Shown here: positions 18,885 to 27,402 of the stretch, one piece after another
Numbering within the stretch: position 1 is the stretch's first letter
How the letters are laid out: the number at the start of each line of letters is the position of its first letter
NCBI RefSeq assembly: GCF_003664645.1
Contig: NZ_RCHC01000001.1
Location: 124,001-188,000, forward strand
From: Acinetobacter chengduensis
GTDB taxonomy: Bacteria; Pseudomonadota; Gammaproteobacteria; Pseudomonadales; Moraxellaceae
Reading direction: 5' to 3'
DNA: 64,000 nt
The notes under the pieces: model-generated
What the model was told of the DNA's origin: nothing
Databases searched by the model: none
The model's input: only the letters and a program-made list of their open reading frames with translations
Program-made: the position numbers and the translations under genes

Positions 18885-18921
18885 AGTTATTGATCCTCAA
18901 GGTTTAAGGCGAACATTTACA

Positions 18922-20082
18922 GTGTCCTTTCCAGCTGACTCAGTGGGTTTAGTTACCCCACAAAAGTTCTCATTTGAAGAGCCTCTAGAGCTCGAATGCG
19001 GTCGAATTCTGCCCCGTTTTGAAATCATGGTTGAAACCTATGGCGAACTGAATGCAGATAAATCCAATGCGATTTTGATTTGTCATGCATTGTCAGGACA
19101 TCATCATGCAGCAGGTTATCATCATGCAGATGATAAAAAAGCAGGATGGTGGGATTCATGTATCGGACCAGGTAAAGCCATTGATACATCAAAGTTTTTT
19201 GTTGTTTCTTTAAATAATATTGGTGGTTGTAATGGCTCTACAGGCCCAACATCACCAAACCCTGAAAATGAAAACCGTCCATACGGTCCAGACTTTCCAC
19301 TGGTGACAGTGCGTGACTGGGTTAAAACTCAAGCCATGTTATCCGATCGTTTAGGCATCGATACGTGGGATGCTGTTGTGGGTGGCTCTCTAGGCGGTAT
19401 GCAAGCGCTACAGTGGTCTGTCGACTTCCCAGATCGTTTACGCAAATGTGTGATTATTGCCAGCGCACCCAAACTGTCTGCACAAAACATTGCTTTTAAC
19501 GAAGTCGCACGTCAGTCTATTTTATCTGACCCAGATTTCCATAATGGTCGCTATTTAGAAAATGACAGCTATCCAAAACGTGGGCTTATTTTAGCCCGTA
19601 TGGTCGGTCATATTACTTATCTTTCAGAAGAAGCCATGAAGCAAAAATTTGGCCGTGACTTAAAGTCTGGCAAATTTATGTATGGTTTTGATGTCGAATT
19701 CCAAGTCGAAAGCTATTTGCGTTATCAAGGTGAGCAATTTAGCCGTAACTTTGATGCCAATACGTATTTAATTATGACTAAGGCATTGGATTACTTTGAT
19801 CCTTCACGTGAATACGAACAGTCTTTAGTGAAGGCAATGGCCAATCCAAAATGCAAATTCTTGGTGGTTTCATTTACCACAGACTGGCGTTTCTCACCTT
19901 CGCGCTCACAAGAAATTGTAGATGCTTTAATTACAAATAATAAGCATGTCAGCTACTTAGATATTGATGCAGAACAGGGTCACGATTCCTTCTTATTCCC
20001 AATTCCGTTGTACGTAAAATCTTTACGTGCCTTCTTAGGTGGCGAACAACACCTCAAAGAAACCACTCTGGAGGCCGTATAA
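18922..20082 (+). CDS. metX: homoserine O-acyltransferase (MetX family; probably succinyl-CoA dependent)
   Basis: Activates homoserine for methionine synthesis. 386-residue alpha/beta hydrolase: [11 protein letters not shown] oxyanion region, nucleophile Ser156 in the GGSLGGMQ elbow, and catalytic Asp/His near the C-terminus ([11 protein letters not shown]). MetX enzymes use acetyl-CoA or succinyl-CoA; those paired with MetW in proteobacteria, including Acinetobacter, have been assigned succinyl-CoA (metXS), so I favour that, without proof from sequence. The start is a GTG with AAGG about 12 bp upstream. Its stop shares one base with the metW ATG (TAATG), giving translational coupling. Confidence 0.92.
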   Translation: MSFPADSVGLVTPQKFSFEEPLELECGRILPRFEIMVETYGELNADKSNAILICHALSGHHHAAGYHHADDKKAGWWDSCIGPGKAIDTSKFFVVSLNNIGGCNGSTGPTSPNPENENRPYGPDFPLVTVRDWVKTQAMLSDRLGIDTWDAVVGGSLGGMQALQWSVDFPDRLRKCVIIASAPKLSAQNIAFNEVARQSILSDPDFHNGRYLENDSYPKRGLILARMVGHITYLSEEAMKQKFGRDLKSGKFMYGFDVEFQVESYLRYQGEQFSRNFDANTYLIMTKALDYFDPSREYEQSLVKAMANPKCKFLVVSFTTDWRFSPSRSQEIVDALITNNKHVSYLDIDAEQGHDSFLFPIPLYVKSLRAFLGGEQHLKETTLEAV

Positions 20083-20675
20083 TGCGTATCGATCAACAAT
20101 TGGCAGAAAAGTGGATTAATCCAGGTTCTCGTGTACTTGATTTGGGTTGTGGCGATGGTGAACTGCTCGCGCACATGAGCAAAAAACACAATATTCGGGC
20201 ATACGGCCTCGAAATTGATCAAGAAAAGATTGCAATTGCCGTCAGTCGCGGGTTAAATATCATCCAGCAGGACTTAAATTTAGGTTTAAGTCGCTTTGCC
20301 GACCAATCATTTGACTATGTGGTTATGGCACAGGCTTTGCAAGCTGTAGATGCACCAGATGTTTTATTACGTGACATGGTGCGTGTGGGGAAACAAGCCA
20401 TTATTACATTTCCTAACTTTGCGCATTGGAAGACTCGTTCATTCCTTGCCTTAAAAGGAAAGATGCCTGTTTCAGAGGCTTTACCATATATGTGGTATAA
20501 CACGCCTAATATTCATTTATGTACTTTCCGAGATTTTGAAGCACTCTGTGCAGAAAATAATATTCGGATTATTAACCGACTTGCCGTAAATGGGGATCAA
20601 CAAGACAGTTTACTCAGTAAACATCTCCCTAATCTGTTTGGTGAAGTCGCAATATATCGAGTGAGCGCTCTATGA
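20082..20675 (+). CDS. metW: methionine biosynthesis protein MetW
   Basis: 197-residue class I SAM-methyltransferase-like protein with the nucleotide-binding VLDLGCGDGELL (residues 19-30). MetW is always found with MetX in this branch of proteobacteria and is thought to work with it in methionine synthesis; its chemical role is not settled. Coupled to metX by a one-base stop/start overlap and to the following Sel1 gene by an ATGA overlap. Confidence 0.92.
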   Translation: MRIDQQLAEKWINPGSRVLDLGCGDGELLAHMSKKHNIRAYGLEIDQEKIAIAVSRGLNIIQQDLNLGLSRFADQSFDYVVMAQALQAVDAPDVLLRDMVRVGKQAIITFPNFAHWKTRSFLALKGKMPVSEALPYMWYNTPNIHLCTFRDFEALCAENNIRIINRLAVNGDQQDSLLSKHLPNLFGEVAIYRVSAL

Positions 20676-21262
20676 AAAAATTATTACTCAGCACGACGCT
20701 ACTGGTTGGACTTTTTAGTATTCAAGCCCATGCAGACTATGTTGCTCCTGCCCCTTCTGTTGCGATGCAAGCTGCACAGTATTCAGTCATGGATATTCAC
20801 AGCTTAGCCAAAGCGGCTAAAGCTGGCCAAGCAGGTGCACAATTTTACTTAGCGACCAAATACCAAAATGGTAAAGACGTTGCAAAAGACGAGCGTCAAG
20901 CTTTCGCTTGGTATAAAGCCGCTGCAGATCAAGGTATTTCTTCAGCACAGCTCAATGTAGGTCGTATGCTTGCAGATGGTATTGGCACCAAAAAAGATGA
21001 AGTTCTTGCGCGCCAATACTTTGAAAAAGCCGCTAGCCGTGGCGATAACCGTGCCAGCTTTAATTTAGCTGTGATGGAAGAGCAAAAGAAAAACTACATT
21101 GGTGCATACCAGTGGTATGAACTTTCTACCCGTGATGGCATGCTCGATAACAAAGTTATTTCTTTATCTGAAGGCAAAAAAACTGCTTTGGCAGCTAACC
21201 TTTCACCTGAACAAATTCGTCAAGCACGTGACCGTGCAGACAAATGGATTCAAGCGCAATAA
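20672..21262 (+). CDS. exported Sel1-repeat protein
   Basis: 196-residue protein with a clear signal peptide (MKKLLLSTTLLVGLFSIQAHA, cut before Asp22). Residues about 45-170 contain three Sel1/TPR-like repeats (AQFYLATKYQNGKDVAKDE; AQLNVGRMLADGIGTKKDE; ASFNLAVMEEQKKN), alpha-solenoid scaffolds for protein binding. Its ATG overlaps the metW stop (ATGA), so it is translated from the met operon although its role is presumably in the periplasm; the functional link is unexplained. Confidence 0.85.
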   Translation: MKKLLLSTTLLVGLFSIQAHADYVAPAPSVAMQAAQYSVMDIHSLAKAAKAGQAGAQFYLATKYQNGKDVAKDERQAFAWYKAAADQGISSAQLNVGRMLADGIGTKKDEVLARQYFEKAASRGDNRASFNLAVMEEQKKNYIGAYQWYELSTRDGMLDNKVISLSEGKKTALAANLSPEQIRQARDRADKWIQAQ

Positions 21263-21277
21263 TTTCACTTGAATTGT

Positions 21278-21304
21278 AAAAAAGTGCCTTTCGGCACTTT
21301 TTTT
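21278..21304 (+). terminator. terminator of metX-metW-Sel1 operon
   Basis: AAAAGTGCC, loop TTTC, GGCACTTTTTTT. Confidence 0.85.
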
Positions 21305-21319
21305 ATGTTCAATATTTCA

Positions 21320-21829
21320 TTAACGCGCACGAGATAGATCTTTGCGCATTTGAATAAAACGCAAACCGCTGGCTTCAATTACAGATGACACCGTATAAAA
21401 ACCAAATGCTTCATACACTCCCTGTGCGTCACAGCTGGAGTTGACACTTATATGTTCATTACCCTGTGCCAGCATAGAGGCTTCTGCATACTGCCATAAA
21501 AGACGACCTAGGCCCTGCCGAAGAAAAGATTGTGCCGTAAAAAAGTGAATCAGATGCCCAGCTGAATTAAATGCAATCACAGCACGAATATGCTGATCAG
21601 GTGCATAAACATAGTAATGCACAGTCGCATGATTAAGTAATGCCTCTATTACGGGTTGCTGAAGTTTTTGCGCTCCCTGCTCATTAAGCACAAACTGTGG
21701 AATATACGGCGCAATCAACGCTGCTATTTGTACTGCATCCTCATGCACAGCCAAACGAATATTCTTTAACTTTTCTGCTCTATTCATTTTATTGCTCTTT
21801 TCTTTAACTTTTTCACTCAAATCTACCAT
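21320..21829 (-). CDS. GNAT-family N-acetyltransferase
   Basis: Up to 169 residues with the GNAT fold: an N-terminal IRLAVHEDAVQIAALI strand-helix, central AVIAFNSAGHLIHFFTAQSFLRQGLGRLLWQYAEA containing the acetyl-CoA pyrophosphate loop (RQGLGR, Q/RxxGxG/A), and a C-terminal VYEAFGFYTV. The substrate is unknown. The start is uncertain: the ATG at 21829 has AAGGGA 10 nt upstream, while the ATG at 21787 (MNRAEKLKN) gives a more usual N-terminus but a weaker ribosome site. Confidence 0.8.
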   Translation of the reverse strand: MVDLSEKVKEKSNKMNRAEKLKNIRLAVHEDAVQIAALIAPYIPQFVLNEQGAQKLQQPVIEALLNHATVHYYVYAPDQHIRAVIAFNSAGHLIHFFTAQSFLRQGLGRLLWQYAEASMLAQGNEHISVNSSCDAQGVYEAFGFYTVSSVIEASGLRFIQMRKDLSRAR

Positions 21830-21903
21830 GCAGATTCAATCCCTTCGCGCATGAGAAATACGCTAAAATAATGCATTATTTTTCTATCCATGAGCACAAT
21901 ACA

Positions 21904-22530
21904 ATGTCTGCTACTGATTGGCTATCTCAAGGCACACTGGTTCTCGCAAGCAATAACAAAGGTAAAATTGCAGAATTTGAAAAAATGTTTGCCGAATTAA
22001 ACCTACCCGTGGACGTGGTTGCTCAAGGTCAACTCAATATTGAAGATGCTATCGAAGACGGTTTAAGTTTTATTGAAAATGCCATTATTAAGGCACGTCA
22101 TGCTTCACGTATTTCCGGTAAACCGGCGATTGCAGATGATTCAGGTATTTGTGTGCCAGCATTAGGTGGTGCACCTGGTATCTATTCAGCGCGTTATGCG
22201 GGTGAACATGGTAATGATGCAGCTAACAATACAAAGCTTTTGGCAGAGTTAAAACCACTGCGCCAAGAAGGTAAAACCATTGAAGGCATGTTTGTGTGCG
22301 TATTGGCTTTGGTCCAGCATGCAGAAGATCCATTACCACAAATCTTCCAAGGAATTTGGACAGGTGAAATTTTAGAGCAAGCCCAAGGCGAAAATGGTTT
22401 TGGCTATGATCCGTTGTTTTGGTTACCAGAACTCAATGTTGCTAGTGCTGAACTGAGTAAAGAAGAAAAAAATAAAATTAGCCATCGTGGTCAAGCAATG
22501 CGCTTATTTAAAGCCAGCCTTGCACAATAA
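21904..22530 (+). CDS. rdgB: XTP/dITP pyrophosphatase (RdgB/HAM1 family)
   Basis: Removes dITP, ITP and XTP from nucleotide pools so that they are not built into DNA or RNA. 208 residues from the ATG at 21904 (MSATDWLSQG); an in-frame ATG at 21871 would add 11 residues. Motifs: SNNKGKIAEF near residue 18 (phosphate contacts), ADDSGICVPALGGAPGIYSARYAG in the middle, GFGYDPLFWLPE, and the C-terminal SHRGQAM. Slightly longer than E. coli RdgB (197). Confidence 0.93.
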   Translation: MSATDWLSQGTLVLASNNKGKIAEFEKMFAELNLPVDVVAQGQLNIEDAIEDGLSFIENAIIKARHASRISGKPAIADDSGICVPALGGAPGIYSARYAGEHGNDAANNTKLLAELKPLRQEGKTIEGMFVCVLALVQHAEDPLPQIFQGIWTGEILEQAQGENGFGYDPLFWLPELNVASAELSKEEKNKISHRGQAMRLFKASLAQ

Positions 22531-22541
22531 AAGTAAAGCCA

Positions 22542-22569
22542 AAAAACTCCCTGCTGCCAGGGAGTTTTT
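22542..22569 (+). terminator. terminator after rdgB
   Basis: AAAAACTCCCTG, loop CTGC, CAGGGAGTTTTT, a perfect 12-bp stem. Confidence 0.85.
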
Positions 22570-22649
22570 GTTTTTGATGAAAACTACGCTTAGCGCTAGT
22601 CATCAAAGCTGTTGTGCCATAAGACCAATCTTCTCACGTCTAAATTTGC

Positions 22650-23534
22650 TTAAAATAAATTGGGTAAACACACATGCAGTGTTAAGCCGTAAATTGAAAT
22701 AATCCCAGCACTGATAATCGTGCCAGACGCAATATATTTTGCAGAATGCCCAGTTCCTTGATAATGCGTTTCCAAGGCCACAATATTGGCGGCTGGAGGC
22801 AAACAAAAAAACATAAAAATGACAGCATAAATGAATAGATGATGTGGAATTGGTAACAGCAAATAAGCCCCTATGCAAATCAACACAGCTAAGCACATAC
22901 GGGCAATCATTATGATAAGACTACGTTGTAAATCACGCCAACCAATTCGAACCTTGCTTAGCCACATGCCCAGTACACACATCCCTGCAAAAGTGACCAA
23001 TATTTTATTCATTTGATAAACCCACTGCACCATTGGATGGTATTCGTATGCGCTCAAATCCCAAATAGAAAGTATGGCAACAATACTTAAAGCAATAACA
23101 GGTGGTGAAATCAGCACTTTTTTTAGAATAAAACTAACTTCTTTGGGAGCATCACTCACGGCCATGATGGCGCAAATATTACCAAACAGTGAGCCACCAA
23201 TATAAAGTGCAACAATGGTACTGCTGGCATTGGGCCCAAAAATGGCTAAGGCAAAAGGAAAGCCCAGCCATGCCCCATTTAAATAGCTAAAACACAATGC
23301 ACGTAGCTTGTCGCGTTGTAGCGCATAAAACACGGCAAAGAAAATAATTGAACTCACAAAGCTCAAACCAATCAACCAGATACTTCCGGGTTTATAAAAC
23401 ACCATGTTGTATACGATTAGTGCTGGTATGAACAATTTTGCCAGTGAGGCTGCCAATAATGCTCGTATGGCGTAGAGTCGATTTACGCCCCAGTAGCCCA
23501 CTAGAAATGACAGCAGTGGCAGTATAAGCACCAT
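22650..23534 (-). CDS. AEC-family (auxin efflux carrier type) transporter
   Basis: 294-residue inner-membrane protein with about ten hydrophobic segments, starting MVLILPLLSFLVGYWGVNRLY. The layout (two five-helix halves around a charged middle, with PALIVYNMVFYK in the first half and PPAANIVALETHYQ in the second, where the transport site lies) fits the bile/arsenite/riboflavin transporter-like AEC family. Bacterial members carry malate or other carboxylates; the substrate here is unknown. Divergent from tatA, with the tat Pho box in the shared 180-bp gap. Confidence 0.8.
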   Translation of the reverse strand: MVLILPLLSFLVGYWGVNRLYAIRALLAASLAKLFIPALIVYNMVFYKPGSIWLIGLSFVSSIIFFAVFYALQRDKLRALCFSYLNGAWLGFPFALAIFGPNASSTIVALYIGGSLFGNICAIMAVSDAPKEVSFILKKVLISPPVIALSIVAILSIWDLSAYEYHPMVQWVYQMNKILVTFAGMCVLGMWLSKVRIGWRDLQRSLIIMIARMCLAVLICIGAYLLLPIPHHLFIYAVIFMFFCLPPAANIVALETHYQGTGHSAKYIASGTIISAGIISIYGLTLHVCLPNLF

Positions 23535-23653
23535 AAATCAGCTATTTAAATCGGTCTAAAACCCTATGCTAGCACAAACATTCCATCGTGCTGCGCTTAT
23601 CCAGCCTATCTCTCTCATTCGCGTCCGCGCTGTTTCTTTGAACTGAAACCCAA

Positions 23654-23687
23654 CTGTCACATCTTTGTCATGCAGAACTGTTGCAAT
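23654..23687 (+). promoter_or_regulatory. PhoB box and promoter for tatABC
   Basis: CTGTCAC (23654-23660), 4 bp, TTGTCAT (23665-23671): two half-sites of the CTGTCAT Pho box at the required 11-bp period. Exactly 10 bp further is TGCAAT (23682-23687), a fair -10 with no -35, the layout of PhoB-activated promoters. It lies 28 bp before the tatA start. Confidence 0.72.
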
Positions 23688-23714
23688 GTTTAAAAATTAT
23701 ATGAGGAAGAAGAA

Positions 23715-23933
23715 ATGGCTGGATTATCAATTTGGCATGTACTGATATTTGCTATTGTCGTGATTTTATTATTTGGTACATCTAAATTAAAAAACCTAGG
23801 TAAAGACGTCGGCGGTGCAGTGAAAGACTTTAAAAAATCGGTCCGTGATGATGAAGCCGAACAGTCTAAACTACAAGAACCACGCACGATTGATGCCCAA
23901 GTTAAAACGACTGAAAGTTCTATCAAAAGCTAA
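23715..23933 (+). CDS. tatA: Sec-independent (twin-arginine) translocase subunit TatA
   Basis: 72-residue pore-forming subunit of the Tat system, which exports folded proteins. Structure is classic: one N-terminal membrane helix ([16 protein letters not shown]), the hinge [10 protein letters not shown], an amphipathic helix ([14 protein letters not shown]) and a charged tail. It has a good GAGGAAG ribosome site 7 nt upstream. First gene of tatABC, with 12 bp to tatB. Confidence 0.95.
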   Translation: MAGLSIWHVLIFAIVVILLFGTSKLKNLGKDVGGAVKDFKKSVRDDEAEQSKLQEPRTIDAQVKTTESSIKS

Positions 23934-23945
23934 GAGAAATTCACT

Positions 23946-24386
23946 ATGCTCAATATTGGATTCACTGAGCTACTGTGCTTTGCCATTATTGCGCTTTTGG
24001 TTTTAGGCCCAGAAAAGCTTCCTGAAGGTGCGCGTTTTGCCGCCAAATGGTACGGCAAAATAAAGCGCTTTATTAGCAATGTGCAAAATGAGATTGATCA
24101 AGAATTAAAACTGTCTGAGTTTCGAGCCGAAGTGCAAAAAGAAATCGAACGCATGACTGAGTTAGAAAAACGCATGCAACAACAAATTGATGCACTGCGA
24201 CAAAACACCAACACCTCAGCCTTAGCTCAACAGACTCATCCCACGATTCAATCTACACCATATCACCTGCTCAACACACAGATTCCGAGTCCTTATTCAC
24301 GTTTACATCTGCAACAGCATTTTAAAGCCTTAGTTCAGATGCTTGAGGCTCAAACCACTGCCATTGAATTGAAGATTGCTGTATGA
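23946..24386 (+). CDS. tatB: Sec-independent translocase subunit TatB
   Basis: 146-residue receptor subunit that joins TatC to bind twin-arginine signals. The N-terminus (MLNIGFTELLCFAIIALLVLGPEKLPEGARFAAKWYGKIKR, read in two parts) has the glutamate in the helix and the LGPEKLP hinge that distinguish TatB from TatA, followed by a long amphipathic helix and coiled-coil to about residue 90. The tail is variable. Its stop overlaps the tatC ATG (ATGA). Confidence 0.94.
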   Translation: MLNIGFTELLCFAIIALLVLGPEKLPEGARFAAKWYGKIKRFISNVQNEIDQELKLSEFRAEVQKEIERMTELEKRMQQQIDALRQNTNTSALAQQTHPTIQSTPYHLLNTQIPSPYSRLHLQQHFKALVQMLEAQTTAIELKIAV

Positions 24387-25153
24387 ACGAATTGCCCGCG
24401 ACCTCAGTGAAAACTGAACACGAACAACTGGATCAAATGCCAGTCATGCAGCATTTAATTATTCTGCGCAAATATCTCTTTAAAATAGTGGCAGTCACAC
24501 TTTTTTTATTTTTTTGTTTATTGCCCTTTCGCAATTTTACATATCAATTGATGTCTGAGCCTTTGCGTCAACAACTGCCTGCATCATCGACCATGATTGC
24601 AACTGATGTCACCGCAACATTTATGGCACCATTTAAATTGAATTTATTTGTGGCACTCATGTTGGCCATGCCCTTTATTATTTATCAATTGTGGTCTTTT
24701 GTTCGCCCTGCACTCTATGAAAAAGAACGGCATTTAGCTATGCCCTTATTAATTGGCAGTATTGCTTTATTTTATCTGGGCATTGCCTTTGCCTATTTCA
24801 TTACCTTACCTGCAATTTTGCATTTTTTTATCAGTGTTTCACCTGAGTCGGTCGCACCCATGACCGACATTAATAGCTACTTAAGTTTCTGTTTAAAGCT
24901 GTTTTTGGTGTTTGGTCTCACCTTTGAAATTCCAATTATTACTTTGGTCCTGATATTAATTGGTGTGGTCAGCACACAAAGTTTAGTGGAAAAACGACGC
25001 TTTATTGTGGTGGGCTGTTTCTTTGTGGCAATGTTTGCGACACCGCCCGATGCGCTCTCGATGGTCATGTTGGCCGTGCCGATGTGGATGCTTTTTGAGC
25101 TTGGGCTTTTATTGGGTAAATTCCTAGAAAAACCGCAAAGTACAAACTCATAA
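24383..25153 (+). CDS. tatC: Sec-independent translocase subunit TatC
   Basis: 256-residue polytopic core of the Tat translocase, which recognises the twin-arginine signal. It has six predicted membrane segments, the N-terminal MQHLIILRKYLFK and first-loop P segment, and the FVRPALYEKER motif before the third helix with the conserved Glu. Last gene of the operon; the next gene on the strand encodes a Tat-signal phosphatase. Confidence 0.95.
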   Translation: MNELPATSVKTEHEQLDQMPVMQHLIILRKYLFKIVAVTLFLFFCLLPFRNFTYQLMSEPLRQQLPASSTMIATDVTATFMAPFKLNLFVALMLAMPFIIYQLWSFVRPALYEKERHLAMPLLIGSIALFYLGIAFAYFITLPAILHFFISVSPESVAPMTDINSYLSFCLKLFLVFGLTFEIPIITLVLILIGVVSTQSLVEKRRFIVVGCFFVAMFATPPDALSMVMLAVPMWMLFELGLLLGKFLEKPQSTNS

Positions 25154-25250
25154 TCCGTGCACTTACACGTTTTAATATTCAATTTATCTTGGCTGAATAC
25201 GCTCTTTATTTAAAGGGCGTATTTTTTTATCTTCAGCACTCATCTTTAAA

Positions 25251-25295
25251 CTGTCTTCATTTGGTCAAAAAACTGTCATTTCCCCTTTCTACAAT
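25251..25295 (+). promoter_or_regulatory. triple PhoB box and promoter for phoX
   Basis: Three half-sites at exact 11-bp steps: CTGTCTT (25251), TGGTCAA (25262), CTGTCAT (25273). TACAAT (25290-25295) follows 10 bp after the last. This is the spacing of PhoB-dependent promoters such as phoA. It lies 56 bp before the phosphatase start. Confidence 0.78.
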
Positions 25296-25351
25296 CATAA
25301 GCGATTTATAGACCGACTTTTATTTAAAAAAACATTGTTTACGGACGTACT

Positions 25352-27322
25352 ATGACAGCCAATACACAACAGCCAAGCCGCCGTGATTTATTAAAATGGT
25401 TTGCAGGGATTCCCTTTTTACCTTTGGGTGCAATGAGCACAGCAGCAGCCCTATCAGGCTGTAACAGCAGTGATGACAGCACAGTGGTAACTCCACCTGT
25501 TAAACCTGCGAATTTGAAGTCAGCGACATTTATTAAAATGGATGCGCCAACCACAACAGCAGAACGTGCAAAAACAACAGTAGGTTCAAAGCTCAAAATT
25601 GAGTGGGATGATGCAACCTCTTCTGAATATAAATTGGGCTATGAAAGCTTTTTTGAAACGGGTGCTAAAGTCCCTAAATGGGGTGGCGGTGAAATTATTG
25701 CCGGTGGCTACTTTGATGCCAAAGGTCAGCCAATTATGGATGTCTCAGTACCTACATCTCCACGCCAATATTTTTCAGACTGTCCAGATGGTTCATCTTT
25801 AATTCAATTGGCAGATGCAAAAGTTGATGGTGTGAGTAATCCTGTATTCCACGTAGTGCAGTTTGAATATGCAACACAAAACCAAGCTGGCAAAAGTGAA
25901 TACGGCAACCTGCCATCCCCAATTGCAATTTTGACTTTAGATCAAGACCAAAAAACGGGTCATTTAGCACTGAAAAAGTACTATAACGTCGATACCTCAT
26001 CAGTACATGGTTTATGGATTACCTGTGGCGCAAGCATGTCGCCGTGGAATACGCATTTATCGAGCGAAGAATATGAGCCCGATGCTTTCGAACAAGACAT
26101 TGGTGGTCCAAGTCCAAAAGGAATTGGTAAAAACTTCTTTGGTGATGAAACAGCAGCCAAGCCTTATAACTATGGTCACTTGCCTGAAGTCATTGTGAAC
26201 AAAGACGGTAGCGGTACAATCATTAAACATTACTGCCTAGGCCGTATTTCACATGAACTTGTGCACGTAATGCCTGATAACCGTACTGTGATTATGGGTG
26301 ATGACTACACCAATGGCGGTTTCTTCATGTTTATTGCAGACAAAGAAAAAGACCTGTCTGCTGGTACATTATATGTCGCTAAGTACACCTCTGTTTTAAC
26401 CGAAACGACCACGGCACAAATCAAGTGGATTGAACTCGGCCACGCAACCAGTAAAGAAATTAAAGATATGGTGAATGTACAGAACATTCAACCAAGCGAC
26501 ATTATGGAAAGCTATCTTGATACTGACACCAACAAACCTGCGGATCTCAGTAGCTTTACCCCGATTATTTTAGCCAAGAAAAAGCTTTGGGTAAAAGTCA
26601 AACCAGGCATGGAAAAAGCAGCTGCCTTCTTAGAAACACATCGTTATGCCGCATTAAAAGGCGCAAGTATGGCCTTTACCAAAATGGAAGGCACAACAAT
26701 CAACATCAAAGATAAAGTCGCTTATTCAGCATTGGCCAATATCCAAGATTCAATGATTAAAGATGATGCTTCATGGGTTGCAGCGCATAATGTATCGTTC
26801 ACTAGTAAAATTACAGCAGGCGGTGTGCTAGCTCATGACCTTGCTGCTGCACAATACACTTTGGCTGGTCAGCCGATGAATAGTGAATGGGTACCGTATC
26901 AATCAAAAATGCTCTTAATTGGCGAAGATATTAAAGTGGACAGCTTAGGTAACACAGCAAATCCAGATAAAATTGCCAGCCCTGACAATTTAAAATTCTC
27001 TGAAACACTGCGTACGCTGTTTATTGGTGAAGATAGTGGCAACCATCCGAATAACTTCTTATGGGCCTACAATGTTGATACCAAAGTAGCACCCGTGCGC
27101 TTACTTTCAACACCAGCAGGTGCTGAATCTACAGGTTTACATGCGGTCGATTCTGTCAATGGTTGGACGTACATTATGAGTAATTTCCAGCACGCTGGTG
27201 ATATGAAGAGTTTATCTGCAGAGCTTAAAGCAGCCACTTTAGCCAATTACAACAATGGTTTTAGTGCAAGCGTAGGTTACTTAACTGCTGATTTAATTAT
27301 GCCATCGGTACAAAAGAAATAA
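25352..27322 (+). CDS. phoX: PhoX-type (DUF839) phosphatase with Tat lipoprotein signal
   Basis: 656-residue exported protein of the PhoX/DUF839 family, Ca/Fe-dependent phosphomonoesterases that release phosphate from organic esters. The N-terminus is a twin-arginine signal (SRRDLLKWF, Arg10-Arg11) leading to a lipobox-like ALSGC with Cys37, so it may be exported folded by Tat and then lipidated. The body has family-like segments such as GLWITCGASMSPWNTHLSSEEYEPD, RISHELVHVMPDNRTVIMGDD and FIGEDSGNHPNNFLWAYN near the C-terminus. It directly follows tatABC and has its own triple Pho box. Catalytic residues were matched only by eye. Confidence 0.88.
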   Translation: MTANTQQPSRRDLLKWFAGIPFLPLGAMSTAAALSGCNSSDDSTVVTPPVKPANLKSATFIKMDAPTTTAERAKTTVGSKLKIEWDDATSSEYKLGYESFFETGAKVPKWGGGEIIAGGYFDAKGQPIMDVSVPTSPRQYFSDCPDGSSLIQLADAKVDGVSNPVFHVVQFEYATQNQAGKSEYGNLPSPIAILTLDQDQKTGHLALKKYYNVDTSSVHGLWITCGASMSPWNTHLSSEEYEPDAFEQDIGGPSPKGIGKNFFGDETAAKPYNYGHLPEVIVNKDGSGTIIKHYCLGRISHELVHVMPDNRTVIMGDDYTNGGFFMFIADKEKDLSAGTLYVAKYTSVLTETTTAQIKWIELGHATSKEIKDMVNVQNIQPSDIMESYLDTDTNKPADLSSFTPIILAKKKLWVKVKPGMEKAAAFLETHRYAALKGASMAFTKMEGTTINIKDKVAYSALANIQDSMIKDDASWVAAHNVSFTSKITAGGVLAHDLAAAQYTLAGQPMNSEWVPYQSKMLLIGEDIKVDSLGNTANPDKIASPDNLKFSETLRTLFIGEDSGNHPNNFLWAYNVDTKVAPVRLLSTPAGAESTGLHAVDSVNGWTYIMSNFQHAGDMKSLSAELKAATLANYNNGFSASVGYLTADLIMPSVQKK

Positions 27323-27360
27323 GTCGAAGAATCATGAATTCCTAAGTCGAATAGATACAA

Positions 27361-27388
27361 AAAAATGCCAGCTTAAGCTGGCATTTTT
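27361..27388. terminator. bidirectional terminator between phoX and the NRDE gene
   Basis: AAAAATGCCAGC, TTAA, GCTGGCATTTTT: a perfect palindrome serving both converging genes. Confidence 0.87.
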
Positions 27389-27402
27389 CATTACTGTTTT
27401 TA

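Noticed and set aside
22603-22896. 97-codon reverse frame within the AEC transporter gene
   Set aside because: Same strand but another frame inside a clear membrane protein gene; no ribosome site.
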